NCBI GenBank assembly: GCA_036004365.1
Contig: DASYRN010000157.1
Coordinates: forward strand, 1 to 10,848
DNA from: DP-36 sp036004365
GTDB taxonomy: Bacteria; Desulfobacterota; Binatia; UBA9968
Direction of reading: 5' to 3'
Length of the DNA: 10,848 nucleotides
Positions 6,952 to 10,848 of the stretch are shown here, piece by piece. A model generated the notes under the pieces. That model was not told the DNA's origin. It searched no databases and saw only the letters and a list, made by a program, of their open reading frames with translations. Positions within the stretch are counted from its first letter, which is position 1, and each line of letters opens with the position of its first letter. The position numbers and the translations under genes are program-made.

Positions 6952-8088
6952 ATGAAGAGAGTGTATGAATCGCTGAAAGGCGTAGTACAAGAGACTTTAC
7001 AGCGGAGCAAAGCCAATGCTACGGCTTTGGCTCGGCTCAAAAGTAGTGATGCATCTAGCTTTAATGATGACTTGGAGGAGCTTGAGAGGATTGTTGCGGA
7101 CAGGATCGGCAGATTGAAGGCGGCGATTAAGGAGGGGGAAGCGGTGGTCTCAGGTGAAGCCCAGCGTGCGGAGGAGGTCAACGAGGGCCTTAGGGCAAAC
7201 GTCGCTGCACTGGAGATTAAAGTTAAAGAGACAGAGGATACTATCCGGAGAAAAGACTCTGCCAACCAAAGGATGGAAGAAAGTCTTACTGCGAAGATCC
7301 ATGATTTACAAAGTGAGTTAAAAACGAAAGAAGAAGCTTTGGAAAACCAAGGGAACAAGGTAAACGATCTCCAGTCCAAAATAGAGGTTCTAACGAAGCG
7401 GGCAACCCACTTGGAGTCCGCTATCGAGCAGGCAAAGACGGAGGCGGCTGGAGCGGCTGAGCGTGTCGAGCATCTCGCCGAAAGTTCGAATGCAAAAATC
7501 GCCGCGCTGGAGACCCAGCTTAGTGAAACGGAGGGGGTCGTTCGCGGAAAAGAGTCGGCCATTAAGGCGCTGGAACAAGACTTTACTGCCAAAATCCAAG
7601 AATTGGAAAGTCAGGTGCGAAACAAAGAGGAGCTTTTGGCAGGCCGAGATAAAGAAATGAACGACCTCAAGTCTCAATTGAAAGTCCTAACGAATGGAAT
7701 AAGGAACATGTCTTCCTTTTTTAGGCAGACAGAATCTTTATCTGCCAACGAGGCGGAGGCTGTCGGCACGGTTTTCCTGGGCGTGCAAGCGGAAGCGGAA
7801 GAGAAAGCGGCCGCTCCCCAACTCAAGAATCCGACAGTCGCGGCCACGAAAACGGATCCTGATCCAGAGACCGTGTCGCCGGACTTTTTTGACCGCATGA
7901 CCCATGAACTTACTCAGATTTTGGGGACAAAAATGGCGTCCCTGATTGTCCACCACGACGTGGCGGCCCTCGGCGAATCCATGGAAAAATTTCCGAAGGC
8001 ACGAGTTCCAGAACTCCTCGAGTCCGTCACCAAAGAGATAGCGGACGAGAAACTGAAAATTGTTCTTCGCGAGCGGTTAGGGTTGTAG
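6952..8088 (+). CDS. Coiled-coil protein with a 99-residue tandem duplication and a compact C-terminal domain
   Basis: 378 residues from the ATG at 6952, chosen because GGAGGA (6943-6948) lies just upstream. The frame is also open from an ATG at 6877 (25 residues more) that lacks a Shine-Dalgarno. No signal peptide or membrane segment is visible, so it is probably cytoplasmic. Residues about 40-250 are charged and Glu/Lys/Gln-rich with regular Leu/Ile/Val, a long coiled coil. Two units of 99 residues repeat in tandem: VAALEIKVKETED in the first against IAALETQLSETEG in the second, likewise LTAKIHDLQSEL against FTAKIQELESQV. An Ala/Pro/Thr-rich linker (about 283-307) leads to a helical C-terminal domain (about 308-378, FFDRMTHELTQILGTKMASL to the end). 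That domain reminds me of a small conserved C-terminal module in bacterial signalling proteins with a GPxA..L..RxA-like core, but I cannot name it firmly. Function is unknown; a scaffold or cytoskeletal role is speculation. Confidence 0.85.
   Translation: MKRVYESLKGVVQETLQRSKANATALARLKSSDASSFNDDLEELERIVADRIGRLKAAIKEGEAVVSGEAQRAEEVNEGLRANVAALEIKVKETEDTIRRKDSANQRMEESLTAKIHDLQSELKTKEEALENQGNKVNDLQSKIEVLTKRATHLESAIEQAKTEAAGAAERVEHLAESSNAKIAALETQLSETEGVVRGKESAIKALEQDFTAKIQELESQVRNKEELLAGRDKEMNDLKSQLKVLTNGIRNMSSFFRQTESLSANEAEAVGTVFLGVQAEAEEKAAAPQLKNPTVAATKTDPDPETVSPDFFDRMTHELTQILGTKMASLIVHHDVAALGESMEKFPKARVPELLESVTKEIADEKLKIVLRERLGL
7105..7698 (+). repeat. Two-unit tandem duplication (2 x about 297 bp) inside the coiled-coil gene
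   Basis: Unit 1 (about 7105-7401) and unit 2 (about 7402-7698) encode the same pattern at a fixed offset of exactly 99 residues over several landmarks (the VAALE/IAALE, LTAKI/FTAKI and EVLTKR/KVLTNG pairs). Edges are approximate. The copies have diverged at many positions, so the duplication is not recent. Confidence 0.7.
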
Positions 8089-8171
8089 CCCCTTTCTGGT
8101 GTACCGGTTGGTGAAACCCGAGGTTCAAGAATTGGGCACTCTGGATTATTGTGAAAACTAAGGAGCCGAAT

Positions 8172-8318
8172 ATGGAATGGCATCCAACAAAGCGAGATTT
8201 CACACCGGGTAACGGAGTTTTTTTCCAATGTCAGCCTTTTGTCCGTGTTCGGGAGCAGGCAAACCCCAAGATACTCGAGACAGCGAGAGGTCTGAGACGT
8301 TCACGTAAAGACTGCTAA
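8172..8318 (+). CDS. Candidate 48-residue basic small protein
   Basis: A short frame starting ATG at 8172 with a well-spaced AGGAG at 8161-8165. It encodes MEWHPTKRDFTPGNGVFFQC and continues to a basic tail RGLRRSRKDC. There is no signal peptide or membrane segment. I recognise no family. It lies 83 bp after the coiled-coil gene on the same strand, so co-transcription is possible. The good ribosome binding site is the only positive sign; a chance frame is quite possible at this length. Confidence 0.3.
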   Translation: MEWHPTKRDFTPGNGVFFQCQPFVRVREQANPKILETARGLRRSRKDC

Positions 8319-8726
8319 AATCCTGATTAAAAATTTTTAAAATTTGTCTCTCACGCCGGCAGAGAGAGGGCGCGGTGAGGCATCGCTGTCGTGGCGTCTC
8401 GACATTGGTAGGCCTCGCTTTCGGTCACGTAGAGATCGTCCAGCTAGCTCCGAACCCCATGCCGCGGGCTCTATTATCGGAAACATTGTGGGAACAGTTA
8501 GGAACCGACTATTTGTGGGACTTTTTAGTGGTTAGATAACTACCAATCAGTAGGTCACCTTGTCGACCTTAGCGGATACGTTAAAGGTTCTGCACGGTAT
8601 TGAAGCGTGCGATAGGCCCCCGAACGCAATATCTTCCAAAAAAAGAAGAGTCGAGATCTGAAGCCGAAGATTAGCGCCAGGTACTTCTCCGCTAGTACTT
8701 TTGAAAATATCACGTCTAATAGAGAG
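8319..8726. other. Intergenic stretch without a convincing gene
   Basis: About 400 bp with no frame I would defend. It contains an A+T-rich perfect palindrome TTAAAAATTTTTAA at 8327-8340 (no G+C stem, so not a terminator) and an isolated ATTGAAGCGT at about 8599-8608 that matches the first ten bases of the dispersed repeat. TTGAAA (8701-8706) and TCTAAT (8715-8720) resemble promoter boxes, but their spacing is wrong for a pair. Confidence 0.4.
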
Positions 8727-8737
8727 AAGGAGGTGAT
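8727..8737 (+). promoter_or_regulatory. Extended Shine-Dalgarno, complementary to the 16S 3' end over 11 bases
   Basis: AAGGAGGTGAT here is the full complement of the usual bacterial anti-Shine-Dalgarno region. Its GGAGG core ends 7 nt before the GTG at 8741. It is the strongest ribosome binding site in the window. Confidence 0.65.
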
Positions 8738-8740
8738 GCT

Positions 8741-9070
8741 GTGAAAAACATGGTGAAGTTTTTACTTATCGCTTTGACTAGCTTAGCTTCCAACGGTGTC
8801 AGCTTCGCGCAAGCGAAACCGACCACGCCAGCATTGGCCCGCCGGTTTTGTTTCAGCGAAAAGCTAACCAGCTGAGATTTGATTGATTTCTCCATTCAGC
8901 TGATCCTATGGCAGATCGCACTGACGCGTCGATCAGTTCAATCCTGCAAAGGTATATTGGACTTTAGCCAAGAACAGATTGAGGATTGTCAGGATCTTGA
9001 ATAGCGGATCGGCAAAAAGGGACAGACTTTGGGCCTGGAGCGGATTGCCATTTGCCAACTCGCTATCTAG
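8741..9070 (+). pseudogene. Decayed short secreted-protein gene with in-frame stops
   Basis: From GTG 8741 the frame encodes a clear Sec signal peptide (MKNMVKFLLIALTSLASNGV, then SFA before QAKP) and stops at TGA 8873-8875 after 44 residues. The same frame then runs 42 codons (DLIDFSIQLILWQIALTRRS onward, including KGILDFSQEQIEDCQDLE) to TAG 9002-9004, and another 21 codons (RIGKKGQTLGLERIAICQLA) to TAG 9068-9070. The later pieces have protein-like composition with several Cys, so the whole may be a roughly 107-residue secreted protein broken by two nonsense changes. Alternatively only the 44-residue product is made, with chance open frame behind it. I recognise no family. Dispersed repeat copy B lies within the second piece. 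A very strong ribosome binding site is retained. Confidence 0.4.
8920..8966 (+). repeat. Dispersed repeat, copy B
   Basis: TGACGCGTCGATCAGTTCAA followed by TCCTGCAAAGG and ATATTGGACTTT aligns with copy A (6821-6862) with few mismatches and one 2-base gap. It starts about 180 bp after the GTG of the decayed secreted ORF, the same distance as copy C from its own ORF start. The core GACGCGTC is a perfect palindrome. Confidence 0.55.
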
Positions 9071-9144
9071 GTGAGATCCGAGATTCTGATGTGAAACGGG
9101 CTCGAAGAAACCGGAGGGGCTAGCAAGGGAAACTTTTCCCCTGC

Positions 9145-9900
9145 CTAAGTGCGTCCGGGACCACTTGCCTCATGGCCAGATTCCAGCAGCAGCGATGGCA
9201 TCTCAACAAGTAAGCCTTGATGATCAAGTTGGATAAAAACCATCAGAGAATAGATGAAAAGCACAAGCCCCACCATCTCTAACGTTTCTTCACCGGTATA
9301 GATCAGGCTATATACGAAGTCTTCCTCACCGGATTTTGTCTCGTACCACCAAGCCCCGAGTAACTCGAATCCTAACGCGCCGACCACATAGGTTGCCGCG
9401 GAGAGCAAAAATAGAACGCGGATTTTGGATTTCAAATTCCATATTAGGCGCGCATAGACCACGCTGAGGAATAAAACGGCCAGTCCATAGGGAATAACCC
9501 ATACATAGGGAATAAACCATCCATAGGGAAGAGCCCATGGAGGGACCCAGGAGCCGCCGAGCGTGATCCTGACGGGTTCGGCGAGATGCTCGTGGAGCGC
9601 CGTAAATTCATCAACGGCTAGGAAACAAAAAATGGCTGCCAAAAAGAGCCAAGGGAGGTGAATTCTGTGAGCTTCTCGTTGGATATGCCAGATGATCGCC
9701 AGGAGGGCGCAGCTGATAAGCAGTAAACTTGTCGAAAACAACGTTGGGATGTTCTGCTCTCTGTCTAGATCAAAGAGTGGAATCAGTCCGTAGACGTAGT
9801 CGTGATTCAGAAAATATTTCATAAAGAGTCCGAAAAGATTGGCAGCGACGAGTGAAACCGTAATGAGCCCAAGGGAAACAGCCACTTTTGCAGGCGTCAA
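9145..9900 (-). CDS. Conserved six-helix membrane protein of unknown function
   Basis: 251 residues with about six membrane segments (roughly 5-27, 53-72, 82-97, 132-152, 160-182 and 205-224). It resembles a family of uncharacterised bacterial integral membrane proteins, sometimes labelled 'multidrug transporter' without evidence. The shared pattern is an early LFDLDREQNIPTLFS (42-56), an acidic/His motif FLAVDEFTALHEH (93-105), GALGFELLG (174-182) and GEETLEMVGLVLFIYSLM (203-220). The repeated Asp/Glu/His near membrane edges hint at a metal or proton site, but that is inference. Residues 122-139 are three copies of WxxPYx from an 18-bp tandem triplication. The start is uncertain: TTG at 9900 is used, lacks a clear Shine-Dalgarno, and the frame is open upstream to a TAG at 9982-9984 without ATG or GTG. 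A GTG at 9885 is an alternative. Confidence 0.8.
   Translation of the reverse strand: MTPAKVAVSLGLITVSLVAANLFGLFMKYFLNHDYVYGLIPLFDLDREQNIPTLFSTSLLLISCALLAIIWHIQREAHRIHLPWLFLAAIFCFLAVDEFTALHEHLAEPVRITLGGSWVPPWALPYGWFIPYVWVIPYGLAVLFLSVVYARLIWNLKSKIRVLFLLSAATYVVGALGFELLGAWWYETKSGEEDFVYSLIYTGEETLEMVGLVLFIYSLMVFIQLDHQGLLVEMPSLLLESGHEASGPGRT
9486..9539 (-). repeat. 18-bp tandem repeat, three copies, in frame
   Basis: Units at 9486-9503, 9504-9521 and 9522-9539 all begin CATAGGGAA and differ at a few positions (plus-strand CATAGGGAATAACCCATA in the first). On the minus strand they encode WALPYG, WFIPYV and WVIPYG in the membrane protein. The 18-base period keeps the frame. Confidence 0.85.
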
Positions 9901-10247
9901 AGTTATCTTAGGTGTTGTCGTGACCGTAAGCCCCGTTCCTATGGTTTCCGGTTCTAAATCCTGCAGGCGGAGAGCATCCTACCGAACAGCCCGCTTCGCC
10001 CAAAGTAATTCGAATAATGTAAACCTGTACTCTGCTACTTCCTTTTGACTCAGCCGGTTCTTTCCGCCGCCTCTCTCGCTGTCCTTGCGCTTCCAAGCTT
10101 TTCGAGTGTGTTGATATACGCCGGCTGTGGGCGGTCGGATGCGTTTGCCATGATGGATCGCATCATATCAGTTTTTCGGCGGGAATGTCATCATCTGACA
10201 GGAAAAGTTGCCACCTGCGTCCGTCACAGGTCCCAGAAATTTTTCTC
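9901..10247. other. Intergenic stretch between the membrane protein and the promoter of the short secreted ORF
   Basis: About 350 bp. The first 81 bases are an in-frame open extension of the minus-strand membrane protein lacking a standard start. The rest shows no defensible gene, RNA or repeat. The minus-strand promoter of the membrane protein should lie here, but I cannot identify one. Confidence 0.4.
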
Positions 10248-10276
10248 TTGACAACGGTTTCGAAACTGAATATAGG
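10248..10276 (+). promoter_or_regulatory. Sigma70-type promoter for the short secreted ORF
   Basis: A perfect -35 TTGACA (10248-10253), a 17-bp spacer and TATAGG (10271-10276, 4/6 to the -10 consensus). The expected start of transcription is near 10283, giving a leader of about 64 nt before the GTG at 10347. Confidence 0.55.
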
Positions 10277-10346
10277 GAGCGAGTTTTGATTAACCTCCAG
10301 TAGCTCCTTGGGTCCCACAACATTGAGGAGGTGATGAGGAGGCTGC

Positions 10347-10583
10347 GTGAGAAAAATAGTGGGACTCGTCGGACTTTTGCTGCTCGCCATTCTTTTCGCC
10401 TCAACCCCATCGTCCCAACAGTTCGGATACACGCTGTGTGTAAACAAGACGGACCCCCCACCTGGAGGGATAAGGCACAGCGAGAAAATCTCTGGAGATC
10501 ATGGAAGCTTTCTTCAACAACATGGGATTGAAGCGTCGTTCAATCTAATCGTGGATGGATTTAGGCGCTATTCTTCGACTTAG
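10347..10583 (+). CDS. Short secreted protein of unknown function, possibly truncated
   Basis: 78 codons from a GTG. MRKIVGLVGLLLLAILFAST is a typical Sec signal peptide, with probable cleavage near SSQQ at about 22-25. The mature part is about 55 residues (FGYTLCVNKTDPPPGGIRHS onward, ending FRRYSST) with one Cys and no motif I know. Expression signals are good: a promoter at 10248-10276, an extended GGAGGTGAT at 10327-10335, and a second GAGGAGG at 10336-10342 four bases before the GTG. Signal peptides of this style often begin longer ABC substrate-binding proteins, and one such gene ends at 10701 on the other strand. This may therefore be the head of a frameshifted gene rather than a genuine 78-residue product. 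The last 19 codons overlap dispersed repeat copy C and a REP-like sequence. Confidence 0.45.
   Translation: MRKIVGLVGLLLLAILFASTPSSQQFGYTLCVNKTDPPPGGIRHSEKISGDHGSFLQQHGIEASFNLIVDGFRRYSST
10527..10550 (+). repeat. Dispersed repeat, copy C
   Basis: 24 bases beginning ATTGAAGCGTCGTTCAATCT match 6819-6842 with a single G/A difference. The copy lies 180 bp after the GTG of the short secreted ORF and inside its 3' part. Confidence 0.7.
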
Positions 10584-10594
10584 CTCAGGACAGG
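10574..10594 (+). repeat. REP-like intergenic repeat fragment
   Basis: TTCGACTTAGCTCAGGACAG is very close to the TTCGAC..GCTCAGGACAGG sequence found many times between genes in several uncultivated bacterial lineages (from memory of such genomes). It overlaps the stop codon of the ORF at 10347. Confidence 0.4.
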
Positions 10595-10700
10595 TTTTAG
10601 GTTTTAGATTGTTCCCGGAATCAGAGCGTAAGGATGGGTTTCGCAATGTCACGTCCATATGGATTCTCCTAATCTAAAATCGGCAATCGAAAATCGAAAA
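10591..10700. repeat. Low-complexity intergenic repeat pair with long-loop inverted repeat
   Basis: GGTTTTAGGTTTTAGATT (10593-10610) is a doubled heptamer, and TTTTAGATT (10602-10610) is the exact inverse complement of AATCTAAAA (10671-10679). It is followed by AATCGAAAATCGAAAATT (10685-10702 region). These decayed A/T-rich direct and inverted units fill the gap before the stop codon of the ABC gene. They resemble the 6771-6797 stretch in style. Confidence 0.5.
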
Positions 10701-10848
10701 TTACTTCATCACCTTGTCCGCCCGGAAAAGAACTGACTGCGGAATCGTGAGACCAATCTGCTTCGCCGCCTTCAGGTTGATCACCAGCTCAAACTTCGTC
10801 GGCTGCTCGACGGGAATGTCGGCGGGCTTAGTTCCTTTTAGAATCTTG
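10701..10848 (-). CDS. ABC transporter substrate-binding protein (PF04392 type), C-terminal 48 residues
   Basis: The frame enters from the right edge and ends at TAA 10701-10703. The 48 visible residues, KILKGTKPADIPVEQPTKFE then LVINLKAAKQIGLTIPQSVL and a final LFRADKVMK, are the very conserved C-terminus of 'ABC-type uncharacterised transport system, periplasmic component' proteins (PF04392). These are usually about 320-340 residues with a signal peptide, and they capture an unidentified solute in the periplasm. The start, signal peptide and any partner permease or ATPase genes are outside the window. The gene points towards the ORF at 10347 (convergent). Confidence 0.85.
   Translation of the reverse strand, partial: KILKGTKPADIPVEQPTKFELVINLKAAKQIGLTIPQSVLFRADKVMK

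Noticed and set aside
6846..7592. Minus-strand open frame of 248 codons
   Set aside because: It is antisense to the coiled-coil gene. The Ser/Leu/Ala-rich translation is the mirror of Glu/Lys/Ala codons, not a membrane protein.
8327..8340. Perfect palindrome TTAAAAATTTTTAA
   Set aside because: It is pure A/T with no loop or G+C stem, so not a terminator, and there is no evidence for a protein-binding site.
8344..8535. Plus-strand 63-codon frame from TTG
   Set aside because: It has no ribosome binding site and no motif, and its Arg-rich composition looks like noise.
1..10848. CRISPR arrays, tRNA, rRNA, transposase or toxin-antitoxin pairs
   Set aside because: I looked for regular repeat-spacer units, tRNA-like cloverleaf sequences and known protein motifs on both strands and saw none.

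Overview
The window (10,848 bp, roughly 50-55% G+C by eye) is a chromosomal segment from a free-living bacterium. It has genes on both strands, frequent GTG/TTG starts and intergenic regions littered with degenerate short repeats. The gene mix is a glycogen-debranching-type glucosidase, a molybdenum hydroxylase operon, an ABC-type uncharacterised substrate-binding protein and secreted or membrane proteins of unknown role. Together with the GGTTTTAG / AATCGAAA intergenic repeats, this resembles uncultivated soil or subsurface lineages of the Desulfobacterota/Binatota/Rokubacteria/NC10 type. That placement is inference only; no rRNA or marker gene is present.

Layout. Positions 1-1134 (minus) hold the N-terminal half of an amylo-alpha-1,6-glucosidase-like protein that runs off the left edge. 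After a 329-bp divergent gap comes a small four-helix membrane protein of the phage-holin IV/YvlD type (1464-1805, plus). A 79-codon orphan piece of an MscS channel (1814-2053, minus) lies directly downstream of a three-gene molybdenum hydroxylase operon. That operon is read on the minus strand: 2Fe-2S subunit (5392-5874), molybdopterin subunit (2941-5289) and FAD subunit (2069-2944). The order is small-large-medium, and the large subunit carries AYRGAGR rather than the CO dehydrogenase AYxCSFR loop. It therefore matches the 'form II' CoxL-like group, whose substrate is generally unknown. Divergent from it is a secreted phosphodiester glycosidase (NAGPA family, 5930-6766, plus), followed by a coiled-coil protein with a 99-residue tandem duplication and a compact C-terminal domain (6952-8088, plus).

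From 8.09 to 10.7 kb the window is sparse. It holds a candidate 48-codon gene, a decayed secreted-protein gene (8741-9070) with a near-perfect Shine-Dalgarno, a six-helix membrane protein of a conserved unknown family (9145-9900, minus) containing an 18-bp tandem triplication, and a second short secreted ORF (10347-10583) with a good sigma70-type promoter. A dispersed repeat containing TGAAGCGTCGTTCA-like sequence occurs at about 6819, 8920 and 10527. In the last two places it sits about 180 bp after the start of a short signal-peptide ORF. The right edge holds the last 48 codons of an ABC substrate-binding protein (10701-10848, minus).

The only genes that clearly work together are the three molybdenum hydroxylase subunits. 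I see no CRISPR array, tRNA, rRNA, integrase, transposase or recognisable defence system. The most unusual material is the repeat-linked short secreted ORFs and the duplicated coiled-coil protein.
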